Shown: in pieces, positions 37,733 to 45,901 of the stretch
How the letters are laid out: each line of letters begins with the position of its first letter
How positions within the stretch are numbered: position 1 is the first letter of the stretch
Assembly: GCF_000262545.1 (NCBI RefSeq)
Contig: NZ_JH660659.1
Span: forward strand, 191,240 to 255,239
Length of the DNA: 64,000 bases
From: Prevotella bivia DSM 20514
GTDB taxonomy: Bacteria; Bacteroidota; Bacteroidia; Bacteroidales; Bacteroidaceae
Direction: 5' to 3'
Notes under the pieces: generated by a model
The model's database searches: none
Seen by the model: the letters and a program-made list of their open reading frames with translations, nothing else
Told to the model about the DNA's origin: nothing
Program-made: the position numbers and the translations under genes

Positions 37733-38353
37733 ATGTCTATATCAAAAACAAGACAAACCTTAGTGGATGTAGCACGCCAATTATTTGCTAAGAATGGCAT
37801 TGCTAACACCACTATGAACGACATAGCCAAGGCTTCTGGTAAAGGACGACGCACACTTTACACCTATTTTAAGAGTAAAGACGATGTATATTATGCTGTG
37901 ATAGAAGCCGAACTAGAACGACTATCTGACAAACTTGACGAGGTAGCCGCTAAGCATAGTAGCCCACAAGACAAAATCATTGAGCTTATTTATACCCACC
38001 TTTCTATGATTAAGGAAACTGTAATTCGTAACGGTAACTTACGTGCAGAGTTTTTCCGAAATATTTGGATGGTGGAGCGAGTGCGTAAAAAGTTTGATGA
38101 AGACGAAATAGAACTCTTCAAAAAAGTTTATACAGAGGCTAAAAATGATGACGAGTTTGATATAGATAATGTGGAGCTAGTTGCAGAAATTACCCACTAC
38201 TGCATTAAAGGACTTGAAGTTCCATTTATTTATGGACGAATAGGACATGGGTTAACAGAGGAAACTAGTAAGCCTGTTGTTGCAAAAGTAGTATATGGTG
38301 CGCTAGGCAAAGCAGGTATGAAAAAAAAAGGATCATTAATAATAAACAAATAA
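37733..38353 (+). CDS. TetR/AcrR family transcriptional regulator
   Basis: 206 residues. N-terminal helix-turn-helix: VDVARQLFAKNGIANTTMND then IAKASGKGRRTLYTYFKSKD (about residues 13-52). The C-terminal helical domain is the ligand and dimer part. It lies 15 bp before fabG and shares its promoter, so it probably senses an acyl compound and controls lipid synthesis genes; the ligand is inferred. A ribosome binding site AAAGGACA precedes the ATG. Confidence 0.92.
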   Translation: MSISKTRQTLVDVARQLFAKNGIANTTMNDIAKASGKGRRTLYTYFKSKDDVYYAVIEAELERLSDKLDEVAAKHSSPQDKIIELIYTHLSMIKETVIRNGNLRAEFFRNIWMVERVRKKFDEDEIELFKKVYTEAKNDDEFDIDNVELVAEITHYCIKGLEVPFIYGRIGHGLTEETSKPVVAKVVYGALGKAGMKKKGSLIINK

Positions 38354-38368
38354 AATAACAAACAGAAA

Positions 38369-39121
38369 ATGGGATTATTAACAGGAAAAACAGCCCTTAT
38401 TACAGGTGCTGCACGTGGTATTGGTAAAGCTATTGCATTAAAATATGCACAAGAAGGTGCAAACGTAGCATTCACCGACCTATTTATCGATGAAGAACAC
38501 GGTGGTCTTGAAACCGAGAGAGAAATTCAAGCACTAGGTGTTAAAGCAAAAGGCTATGCTAGCAATGCAGCTAACTTTGATGAAAGTGCTGAAGTTGTGG
38601 CTAAAGTAAAGGAAGAGTTCGGTTCTGTAGATATTCTTGTTAACAACGCAGGTATTACCAAAGACGGTTTGATGCTTCGTATGACAGAACAACAGTGGGA
38701 CGCAGTTATCGCTGTAAACTTAAAGAGTGCATTCAACTTTATCCATGCTTGCGTACCAGTAATGATGCGTCAACGTGGTGGTTCTATCATTAATATGGCA
38801 AGTGTAGTAGGTGTTCACGGTAATGCTGGACAAGCCAACTATGCAGCTTCAAAAGCTGGCTTGATTGCCCTTGCTAAGAGCGTAGCTCAGGAAATGGGAC
38901 CTAAGGGTATCCGTGCAAATGCTATTGCTCCCGGCTTTATCGACACTGCTATGACTCAAGCATTGCCTGATGAAGTGCGCAAAGAATGGGCTTCTAAGAT
39001 TCCATTGCGCCGTGGCGGTACTGTAGACGATATAGCTAACACTGCTGTTTACCTAGCTTCTGACCTATCTAGTTATGTTTCTGGACAGGTATTGCAGGTT
39101 GATGGCGGTATGAATATGTAA
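38369..39121 (+). CDS. fabG: 3-oxoacyl-ACP reductase
   Basis: NADPH-dependent reduction of 3-oxoacyl-ACP in fatty acid elongation. 250-residue short-chain dehydrogenase: cofactor motif TGAARGIGKA (about 11-20), NNAGITKDG (about 92), catalytic Ser in INMASVVG and YAASKAG with the Tyr-Lys pair (about 157-163). The C-terminus SGQVLQVDGGMNM is typical of FabG. Second gene after the TetR regulator. Confidence 0.94.
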   Translation: MGLLTGKTALITGAARGIGKAIALKYAQEGANVAFTDLFIDEEHGGLETEREIQALGVKAKGYASNAANFDESAEVVAKVKEEFGSVDILVNNAGITKDGLMLRMTEQQWDAVIAVNLKSAFNFIHACVPVMMRQRGGSIINMASVVGVHGNAGQANYAASKAGLIALAKSVAQEMGPKGIRANAIAPGFIDTAMTQALPDEVRKEWASKIPLRRGGTVDDIANTAVYLASDLSSYVSGQVLQVDGGMNM

Positions 39122-39137
39122 TTTATAACTATCACAT

Positions 39138-39192
39138 AAGGTGGTTTTAGGGTACTTTAAAAATAAATTCTTCCCTAATAACCGCCTTTTTT
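39138..39192 (+). terminator. Terminator after fabG
   Basis: AAGGTGGTTTTAGGG and CCCTAATAACCGCCTT form an imperfect stem, followed by TTTTTTC. Confidence 0.75.
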
Positions 39193-39252
39193 CATTTTGA
39201 AGTGGTCATCACTTCAGCAAACACACATTGAGGATCTAATAATTAAAAAGCT

Positions 39253-39954
39253 ATGAACGTTGTTTACGAAGATAACCATCTCATCATCGTATATAAAGAA
39301 GCAGGTGAGATTGTACAAGGGGATAAAAGTGGAGATGAGCCACTATCAGAAATGGTAAAACGGTGGATTAAGGAGAAATATCAGAAACCAGGCAATGTTT
39401 TTCTTGGTGTGGTACATCGCCTTGATCGCCCCGTAGCAGGACTAGTTATCTTCGCACGCACATCAAAAGCACTTACACGCCTTAACGAGATGTTTCGTAA
39501 TGGCGATATTCATAAAACTTATTGGGCTATTGTACAACAGCCACCAATAGAATCAGAGAACACGCTGACCGATTGGTTAGTACGCAACACACAGCAAAAC
39601 AAGAGTTATGCTTACAATATGCCAGCACCAATGGCAAAAAAATCGATATTGCACTACAAGACCATTAGTAGCACAGAAAGATATACGTTATTAGAGGTTA
39701 ACCTTATGACGGGTCGCCATCACCAAATTCGGTGCCAACTTGCAAACATAGGATGCCCCATTAAAGGTGATTTGAAATATGGTGCTGCACGCTCCAATCC
39801 CGATGGAAGTATCTGTCTGTTAAGTCATAAAGTGGAATTTGTTCATCCTGTTTCTAAAAAGAAAATAAAAGTAGTTTCTCCCCTACCTATGGACAATCTT
39901 TGGCAAGCCATCAACCCAAAGAATGAAGCCGAAGGAGTAACAATTACAGATTAA
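39253..39954 (+). CDS. RluA-family pseudouridine synthase
   Basis: 233 residues, catalytic domain only; there is no N-terminal S4 domain. It starts directly with VVYEDNHLIIVYKEAG, and the catalytic Asp is in HRLDRPVAGLVIFART (about 56-71). LLEVNLMTGRHHQIRCQL (about 153-170) is the second family motif. It isomerises uridines in rRNA or tRNA; the exact target is not predictable. It stands alone between two terminator or repeat regions. Confidence 0.92.
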   Translation: MNVVYEDNHLIIVYKEAGEIVQGDKSGDEPLSEMVKRWIKEKYQKPGNVFLGVVHRLDRPVAGLVIFARTSKALTRLNEMFRNGDIHKTYWAIVQQPPIESENTLTDWLVRNTQQNKSYAYNMPAPMAKKSILHYKTISSTERYTLLEVNLMTGRHHQIRCQLANIGCPIKGDLKYGAARSNPDGSICLLSHKVEFVHPVSKKKIKVVSPLPMDNLWQAINPKNEAEGVTITD

Positions 39955-39990
39955 AGCATCTATTAAATAGCAAAGGATTATCTGTCTTAT

Positions 39991-40198
39991 AGTAAAAGGT
40001 TACCTATCAACTAATAAATGAGCATCTTTTACTTTGATTTTTAATTTATTTTTGATTTTAAAATAAGCTAAAATTTATAGAAAAATAAATTATTTTTGAG
40101 TTCAAAAGTTCATCTATTTCATCATAAGAGATGAACTTTTACATAAAAAGAGGTAACACCTTATCACTAAGAAGCTTACCTCTTACTTTTGCTTGAAA
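39991..40198. repeat. Dispersed palindromic repeats, cluster of three structures
   Basis: In the gap after the RluA-type gene: a degenerate unit GTAAAAGGTTACCT near 39992; a perfect 12-bp inverted repeat AAAAGTTCATCT (40104-40115) / AGATGAACTTTT (40129-40140); and a 9-bp pair AAGAGGTAA (40148-40156) / TTACCTCTT (40176-40184). All carry the AAAAG-GT-A...CTTTTA theme of the arrays at 4707 and 14187. The stretch codes for nothing recognisable. Confidence 0.7.
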
Positions 40199-40231
40199 TT
40201 GATTTTGCTCTAAAGAAAACAATCTTAAAAA

Positions 40232-40263
40232 TGTGGATAGACGATATTTTATAAGTACATTTG
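40232..40263 (+). promoter_or_regulatory. Candidate promoter of the EamA-EamA-SDR unit
   Basis: TGTG at 40232-40235 and TACATTTG at 40256-40263, 20 bp apart. The -7 box ends 5 bp before the ATG at 40269, so the leader would be very short or absent. This excludes the in-frame GTG at 40233 as start. Confidence 0.45.
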
Positions 40264-40268
40264 CAAAT

Positions 40269-41216
40269 ATGAAAAGTGAAACTTTAAAAGGAAATCTATA
40301 CGCAATATTATCAGCCTCCACGTTTGGAACAATCCCCTTGTTTTCTGTTCCGCTCATGAAGGCAGGATTTGCCTTACCCTCTGTTTTAATATATAGATAT
40401 GCTTTTGGTTGCATCTTTATGCTTGCAGTATTGCTATTGCTAAAGAAGAATATGCGCATTGATAAAAAAGAAGCACTAGAAATAGCTTTCTGCTCCCTAC
40501 TATACACCGCCTCTTCCATCTGCTTGTTTGAGGGATACAACTATATGCCAAGTGGTGTAGCAACAACTTTGCTCTTTTCTTACCCCGTATGGACAGAACT
40601 TTTGCTTATCATTTTTGTGCATGAGAAACTCACCTTACGCATTAGCTTTGCTATCATTTTTGCAGTTTTGGGAGTAGCTTTTTTAGGAGGAATAGCCAAC
40701 TCTACAGGAGCTTACCCCATACAGGGTGTACTTTTTGAGCTGGGTTCAGGATTATGCTATGCTGTTTATATGGTAATTTTTCCTCGTATGAAAATTTGCC
40801 GAGTACCTGCACTAAAAGTAAATTTTTATATATTCATTGCAGCTATGCTCTATCTGCTTATTTATTCGGGCATTACAACAGGGGGTATTCAAAGATTAGA
40901 TAATTGGGAAGCTTGCCTATCACTTATCTTACTAGGGCTTATCCCTACCACCATCAGCAACTTGGCGTTGGTCAAAGCTATGCGCTTTACATCTTCGGCT
41001 AACGTAGCTATTTTGGGTGCTTTCGAACCGCTAACAGCAATAATAATAGGTATATTCCTACTGGGTGAACCTCTTACGCTATCCATAAGCATAGGCATCG
41101 TGCTTATCATTGCCGCTGTAAGCAGTTTAATCATTCATGGCAACAAGTTTTTGTCGTATTATAAACTAAGTAGTCTCATCTTCCATAAACGACATACAAA
41201 ACGAAATGAAACATAA
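40269..41216 (+). CDS. EamA/DMT-family transporter (first of a pair)
   Basis: About 315 residues with ten hydrophobic segments forming two EamA repeats (about 8-135 and 148-290), the drug/metabolite transporter fold. The N-terminus NLYAILSASTFGTIPLFSVP is a usual first helix. Substrate not predictable (amino acids and metabolites are typical). Its 3' end overlaps the next transporter gene by 11 bp, so the two are translated together. The C-terminal tail is basic. Confidence 0.88.
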   Translation: MKSETLKGNLYAILSASTFGTIPLFSVPLMKAGFALPSVLIYRYAFGCIFMLAVLLLLKKNMRIDKKEALEIAFCSLLYTASSICLFEGYNYMPSGVATTLLFSYPVWTELLLIIFVHEKLTLRISFAIIFAVLGVAFLGGIANSTGAYPIQGVLFELGSGLCYAVYMVIFPRMKICRVPALKVNFYIFIAAMLYLLIYSGITTGGIQRLDNWEACLSLILLGLIPTTISNLALVKAMRFTSSANVAILGAFEPLTAIIIGIFLLGEPLTLSISIGIVLIIAAVSSLIIHGNKFLSYYKLSSLIFHKRHTKRNET

Positions 41217-42087
41217 GATTTGGTTGTATATCCTAGCTATTTCTATTGTATTTCTTTGGGGTGCTACCTTTGTGAACACCAAAGTGTTATACAATGCGGG
41301 ACTTCATCCACTTGACATATTTATTATTCGCTTCGTTATAGCTTATCTTTGTATATGGACAATATCACCAAGAACACTATGGGCAAACTCGTGGCGCGAT
41401 GAGTTGAATATGGTTTGGCTAGGCATTACAGGAGGATCGCTCTACTTCTTAGCCGAGAACTATGCTGTAGGTTTATCGCTCGTAACAAATGTTAGCTTCT
41501 TAGTATGCACGGCTCCACTTGTTACGGTGATTTTAGGCTTAGCTTTCGTAAAGAGCATAAAAGCAAGCTGGAAATTGATATTAGGTTCACTAGTTGCTGT
41601 GATAGGCGTGGGATTAGTCATTTTTAATGGACACTTCGTATTACATCTTAATCCTTTAGGCGACTTTTTAGCCCTTGTAGCCTCCTTTGCATGGGCTATT
41701 TATTCATTACTAATGAAGAAAATATCCAATCAATATTCCGCCATATTTATCACTCGTAAAGTATTCTTCTACGGTCTTGTAACCGTACTTCCCATATATC
41801 TTTTTGAACCATGGACAACATCATGGAGTATGCTCTGTGAACCTAAAATATGGATTAATCTCGTATTTTTAGGTGTTATAGCCTCATTTGTATGCTTTTT
41901 GCTTTGGGCATGGGTAATTGCAAAGATAGGAGCTATGAAGGCTTCCAACCTGATTTATTTAAACCCAGTATCTACCTTCGTAACGAGTGCCATCTTCCTA
42001 GATGAACCTATAACGATCATGTCGTTCTTGGGTTCTGCCTTTATCTTGCTTGGAGTAAGCATTGCCAATAAGGCTAAGGGAATATAA
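41206..42087 (+). CDS. EamA/DMT-family transporter (second of a pair)
   Basis: 293 residues, ten helices, two EamA repeats. First helix motif FLWGATFVNTKVLYNAGLHP (about 17-36), a strong family match; the second repeat begins FLALVASFAWAIYSLLMKKI (about 150-169). It is clearly diverged from the first transporter, so it is not a recent tandem copy. The pair may act as two exporters or a heteromer; substrate unknown. SDR gene 52 bp downstream. Confidence 0.88.
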   Translation: MKHKIWLYILAISIVFLWGATFVNTKVLYNAGLHPLDIFIIRFVIAYLCIWTISPRTLWANSWRDELNMVWLGITGGSLYFLAENYAVGLSLVTNVSFLVCTAPLVTVILGLAFVKSIKASWKLILGSLVAVIGVGLVIFNGHFVLHLNPLGDFLALVASFAWAIYSLLMKKISNQYSAIFITRKVFFYGLVTVLPIYLFEPWTTSWSMLCEPKIWINLVFLGVIASFVCFLLWAWVIAKIGAMKASNLIYLNPVSTFVTSAIFLDEPITIMSFLGSAFILLGVSIANKAKGI

Positions 42088-42139
42088 CAATCGTGATTTA
42101 GGTAAAAAATAAAACAACTAAACAATAAAAGAATAAAAT

Positions 42140-42901
42140 ATGACAAAGACAGTTTTAGTAACAGGAGCCACTAGTGGCATTGGTGAAGCATGTGTCAGGC
42201 GCTTTGCAAAAGAAGGTTATAGAGTAATTATTGCTGGAAGAAATCGCAATAAGCTGACCGATCTTGGTAAAAAATTAATGGAAGATGGTGTGGAAGTACT
42301 TGGCTTAGAGTTTGATGTTCGCGACCATATTGCTGCAGAAAAGGCTATTAACAGTATGCCTGAAGAATGGAAAGACATTGATGTACTAGTAAACAATGCA
42401 GGTTTGGCACTTAGCTTGGACAAAGAATACGAGTTAAGCATTGAGGAAATGGAAACAATGGTGGACACAAATATCAAGGGCTTATTCTTCATGACGAAAC
42501 TAATAGTACCGGGTATGGTACGTCGTAACAAGGGACATGTCATTAACATAGGCTCATTAGCTGGCGATGGTGCTTACGCTGGAGGAAGTGTTTACTGTGC
42601 AACAAAAGCTGCTGTTAAAATATTAAGCGATGGTTTACGCATTGATGTTGCCGATACTAAGATACGTGTAACAGATGTTAAACCTGGCTTAGTAGAAACC
42701 AACTTCTCGAATGTTCGCTTCCATGGCGACAAAGCGAAGGCTGGTAATGTTTATAAAGGCATTACTCCTCTGTCTGGAGATGATATTGCCGATGTTGTAT
42801 TCTATGCAGCAAACGTCCCTGAACATGTACAAATAGCAGAAGTGCTTGTAACTGCTACACACCAAGCAAATAGTTATGTTGTAGCACGTAACAATCAATA
42901 A
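42140..42901 (+). CDS. SDR-family oxidoreductase, YdfG-like
   Basis: 253 residues. Cofactor motif TGATSGIGEACVRRF (about 8-22) with an Arg after the second strand (AGRNRNK), suggesting NADP; NNAGLALS (about 88), catalytic Ser in INIGSLAGDGAY and VYCATKAAV (about 151-159). The C-terminal PGLVETNFS resembles YdfG, a 3-hydroxy acid (serine, allothreonine) dehydrogenase. Substrate tentative. Downstream of the transporter pair on the same strand. Confidence 0.9.
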   Translation: MTKTVLVTGATSGIGEACVRRFAKEGYRVIIAGRNRNKLTDLGKKLMEDGVEVLGLEFDVRDHIAAEKAINSMPEEWKDIDVLVNNAGLALSLDKEYELSIEEMETMVDTNIKGLFFMTKLIVPGMVRRNKGHVINIGSLAGDGAYAGGSVYCATKAAVKILSDGLRIDVADTKIRVTDVKPGLVETNFSNVRFHGDKAKAGNVYKGITPLSGDDIADVVFYAANVPEHVQIAEVLVTATHQANSYVVARNNQ

Positions 42902-42906
42902 AAAAC

Positions 42907-42940
42907 GCGAGTTCGGTGATAGCATTATCATCGAACTCGC
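42907..42940. terminator. Strong hairpin between SDR and crcB
   Basis: GCGAGTTCGGTGATA at 42907-42921 pairs with TATCATCGAACTCGC at 42926-42940 (one G-T). The preceding run of A and following ATTTC allow termination from both convergent sides. Confidence 0.8.
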
Positions 42941-43000
42941 ATTTCAATATTCAATAAGCAACTACTGTACCGAGTTTTATATCCTCGTTTGCTTTCACCT

Positions 43001-43378
43001 TTATCTAAAAGCAAATACCAATTGTCTACCTGCCAATACAGCAATAAAGCCTAAAGCAAGGCTAGCAAACACATAGAGCAGCGACATTGTGAAGTTATCA
43101 TTCTTTATAAGTGAAACATTCTCATTCATAAAGGTAGAAAAAGTTGTAAATCCACCACAAAGACCTGTTGTAAGAAGAAGTCGTGTAGAAGGATTAATAC
43201 TATGATTTTCTGGAAGTGTAGAGAACACACCGATAAGAAAACACCCTAAAACATTTACAGCAAAAGTTCCCAACGGAAAAGCTCCAAACACAGAGAGTTT
43301 TAGCAGTTGCGAAATAAGATAACGCAAACCGCCACCAAAGAAACTACCCATTCCTACTATAAAAAAATCTTTTATCAT
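43001..43378 (-). CDS. crcB: Fluoride ion channel CrcB/Fluc
   Basis: 125 residues, four transmembrane helices. GGGLRYLIS (about 15-23), GTFAVNVLGCFLIG (about 38-51, with the conserved Asn) and GLCGGFTTFSTF (about 73-84, with the Na+-site and Phe-box residues) are diagnostic. Fluc channels work as dual-topology dimers and expel fluoride passively. The usual fluoride riboswitch is not recognisable in the leader, but an unexplained structured transcript-like region lies upstream on the same strand. Confidence 0.95.
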   Translation of the reverse strand: MIKDFFIVGMGSFFGGGLRYLISQLLKLSVFGAFPLGTFAVNVLGCFLIGVFSTLPENHSINPSTRLLLTTGLCGGFTTFSTFMNENVSLIKNDNFTMSLLYVFASLALGFIAVLAGRQLVFAFR

Positions 43379-43500
43379 CTTATATTTTATTTTTTGTTCT
43401 ACAATAAAATGCTATCTATATAGGAATAAAATCCTATTCTTATAGTATAAGAAAATATTTAGGCATAAAAAAAAGGGATCATCCCCCCTATAAAAGAAAA

Positions 43501-43526
43501 AACGGCTGAGCAACCGCTCTACCGTT
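43501..43526 (-). terminator. Terminator hairpin of the candidate sRNA
   Basis: AACGG/CCGTT outer stem and GAGC/GCTC inner stem around a four-base loop; on the minus strand it is followed by TTTTTTCTTTT. Confidence 0.7.
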
Positions 43527-43568
43527 ATCTCCGAAAAACATCCGTCTCGCGACGTCAATTTTCTACAA

Positions 43569-43619
43569 TCTTTACCTAAAATATAACTAAAAACCTAAAT
43601 CTATTACTAACCTAAACAA
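43569..43619. repeat. Three spaced copies of a 7-mer
   Basis: ACCTAAA occurs three times within about 45 bp on the plus strand (near 43573, 43593 and 43610), spaced roughly 20 and 17 bp, inside the candidate sRNA. Confidence 0.6.
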
Positions 43620-43717
43620 TTTTTCTATAATCCTGAGCAATCTTGATTACCTAGAACTAATATCTATTAGAATATTTTCTAGTGCCAATTGATTTGGCTT
43701 ATTTCTTAATTGCAATG

Positions 43718-43749
43718 CAAAGGTACGATCTTTTATAATACCTCGCAAG
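43718..43749 (-). promoter_or_regulatory. Promoter of the candidate sRNA
   Basis: On the minus strand: CTTG at 43746-43749 and a consensus -7 box TACCTTTG at 43718-43725, 20 bp apart. The same -7 box is used by the tRNA promoters at 48115 and 48855. Confidence 0.6.
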
Positions 43750-44097
43750 CGTTTGAATAATATTTTTTATCAAAACGCTTATTTATTGACATAAATCAAG
43801 CAAAATAACAAGAAATCAAGCATTTTGTTTACAACTTTAATATTTCTCATAATGCGCCCTACAACATTTCTATTTAAAGAGAGAAATGTTTGTTATGCAA
43901 CAATTATATATTAAGATTGACTATCATTCTTTGTGCTAAAGCATATAGGAAAAGTGCAGAATGAGGTATAAAAAATAGTCTATCTACTTCAAAATATAAT
44001 AATGAATAGTTACCTTTGCATAAGATAGGCTGCATTCAGCAATAATCAAGCAAGCTTGTACTGTACTATCGTTAGAAACAATATAATAATTATATAA
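43727..44097. other. Intergenic stretch upstream of the nucleotidase gene
   Basis: No gene is seen. A TACCTTTG box at 44011-44018 on the plus strand is a plausible -7 element for the gene at 44098, giving a leader of about 80 nt; a -33 TTTG is not clear. The rest is AT-rich. Confidence 0.45.
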
Positions 44098-45846
44098 ATG
44101 AAAATTCATACCCTTATATGCTCAATGATGATAGGACTTTGTAGCCCTACAATGGCACAAACACATGATGTAACTTTAAAGATTGTCGAAACTTCTGATG
44201 TACATGGAGCTTTTTTCCCATACGATTTTATCACCCGATCGCCCAAGAGTGGCTCAATGGCAAGAGTGAGCACGTATGTTAACCAATTAAGAAAAGAGAA
44301 TGGGAAACAGAACGTTTATTTGCTTGATAATGGGGATATCCTTCAAGGGCAACCTATTTCTTACTACTATAATTATGTAGCTAAGGATAAAGAAAATATT
44401 GCAGCTTCGGTGCTAAACTACTTAAAGTATGATGCGGCAACCGTAGGCAACCATGATATAGAGACAGGGCATAATGTTTATGACAAGTGGTTTAAAGAGC
44501 TAAAAATGCCTATTTTAGGTGCAAATGTTATTAATAAGAAAACTAACAAACCCTATCTTTCGGAATATTATATTATCAAAAAAGAGAATGGAGTTAAGGT
44601 CGGTGTAATAGGAATGATAACACCTGCTATTCCAAACTGGTTGAAAGAGAGTATATGGAGTGGACTTGAATTCAAGGAAATGGTAAGTTGCGCCAAAGAA
44701 ACGATACAAAAGATGAAAGCAGAAGAACACCCTGACGTGATCATTGGGCTATTTCACTCTGGCTGGGATGGTGGTATTGTAACATCAGAATATGCAGAAG
44801 ACGCTTCTAAAGAAGTGGCTAAACAAGTACCTGGATTTGATATTGTTTTCTTCGGACACGACCACACGCCTCACAATTCAATGGAAACATCTGTTACAGG
44901 TAAGCAAGTAATATGCTTAGATCCTGCCAATAATGCTCAAAAGGTAGCAGTAGCTACTATCACACTTTCTAGTAAAGGCAAAGGCAAAAAGAAAACTTTC
45001 TATGTAAAAAATATCAGTGGGGAACTTATAGATATTAGGAATTTAGCAATTGACACGACATATACTAACTACTTTGAAAAGAATATAGAGGAGGTAAAAC
45101 AATGGAGCGATAAGGTTATTGGAAATTTCCAAAACACCATATATACTAAAGATTCCTACTTTGGCAACTCTGCATTTAATGATTTAATCTTAAATCTTGA
45201 ATTAGAAATTACTAAAGCTGATATAGCGTTCAATGCGCCCCTACTCTTCGATGCTTCTATCAAAGCTGGTCCTATAACAGTGGCGGATATGTTCAACCTT
45301 TATAAGTTTGAAAACCAACTATGTACAATGAAACTCACTGGTAAGGAAATTCGCAACTATCTAGAGATGAGTTATGACCTATGGGTGAACACCATGAAGA
45401 GTCCTGACGATCACCTTTTGTTGCTAGCCGATACCAAAAACGATGCACAGCGATTAGGTTTTAAGAACTTTTCATTTAATTTTGACTCTGCTGCAGGTAT
45501 CGATTATACCGTTGATGTTACCAAACCAAATGGACAGAAAGTTGCTATCCTACAGATGAGCAATGGTGAGAAGTTCGACGAAAACAAATGGTATACAGTA
45601 GCGGTAAATAGCTATCGCGCCAATGGTGGTGGCGAACTATTGACCAAAGGAGCAGGCATTCCTCACGACCAACTCACGAAACGTATCATCTGGGAAAGCG
45701 AACGCGATCAGCGTTTCTATCTGATGCAAGAGATAGAAAAGGCAGGAACTATGAATCCTAAAGCAAATTCTAATTGGAAATTTATACCTGAAAGTTGGAC
45801 AATACCTGCTGCAGCAAGAGATAAGCAACTACTCTTTGGAAAATAA
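44098..45846 (+). CDS. Secreted 5'-nucleotidase / cyclic nucleotide phosphodiesterase (UshA-type)
   Basis: 582 residues. Signal peptide (about 1-21, cleavage after MAQ). N-terminal calcineurin-like domain with metal ligands in SDVHGAFFPYD (about 34), DNGDILQGQP (about 76), VGNHDIE (about 115) and FGHDHTPHN (about 252). The C-terminal 5'-nucleotidase domain (about 345-540) has GNSAFNDLI and RANGGGELL. It hydrolyses nucleotides or 2',3'-cyclic nucleotides in the periplasm, freeing nucleosides for uptake; a purine permease gene lies two genes downstream. Confidence 0.93.
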   Translation: MKIHTLICSMMIGLCSPTMAQTHDVTLKIVETSDVHGAFFPYDFITRSPKSGSMARVSTYVNQLRKENGKQNVYLLDNGDILQGQPISYYYNYVAKDKENIAASVLNYLKYDAATVGNHDIETGHNVYDKWFKELKMPILGANVINKKTNKPYLSEYYIIKKENGVKVGVIGMITPAIPNWLKESIWSGLEFKEMVSCAKETIQKMKAEEHPDVIIGLFHSGWDGGIVTSEYAEDASKEVAKQVPGFDIVFFGHDHTPHNSMETSVTGKQVICLDPANNAQKVAVATITLSSKGKGKKKTFYVKNISGELIDIRNLAIDTTYTNYFEKNIEEVKQWSDKVIGNFQNTIYTKDSYFGNSAFNDLILNLELEITKADIAFNAPLLFDASIKAGPITVADMFNLYKFENQLCTMKLTGKEIRNYLEMSYDLWVNTMKSPDDHLLLLADTKNDAQRLGFKNFSFNFDSAAGIDYTVDVTKPNGQKVAILQMSNGEKFDENKWYTVAVNSYRANGGGELLTKGAGIPHDQLTKRIIWESERDQRFYLMQEIEKAGTMNPKANSNWKFIPESWTIPAAARDKQLLFGK

Positions 45847-45901
45847 ATTCTCACAGAGTGTTTATTAGCAGGACTACACATTAATATATAAGGTATACGC
45901 C

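Larger units (their letters stand above)
43494..43711 (-). ncRNA. Candidate small RNA or long crcB leader, not assigned to a family
   Basis: On the minus strand a promoter (CTTG, 20 bp, TACCTTTG; complement at 43718-43725) is followed by about 215 nt without a reading frame and then a hairpin plus U-run at about 43494-43526. Inside are visible stems: GCCAA/TTGGC, CTAGAA/TTCTAG enclosing CTAATA/TATTAG, and CGTC-GCGA-GACG with a GNRA tetraloop. The GC-rich 3' third stands out from its AT-rich surroundings. crcB starts 116 nt after the terminator, so this may be an independent sRNA or a leader regulating crcB. I do not recognise 6S, tmRNA, SRP, RNase P or a known riboswitch. Confidence 0.5.

Noticed and set aside
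40233..40268. GTG start for the first EamA transporter
   Set aside because: The -7 box TACATTTG lies inside this extension, and the ATG at 40269 gives a normal first helix.
43379..43560. Fluoride riboswitch before crcB
   Set aside because: The conserved fluoride aptamer blocks are not found in the correct order on the crcB strand; isolated matches such as AACCGC are on the other strand.
43494..43711. 6S, tmRNA, SRP or RNase P RNA
   Set aside because: The two ends are not complementary as in 6S RNA, there is no tRNA-like end, no SRP helix-8 motif and no RNase P core.
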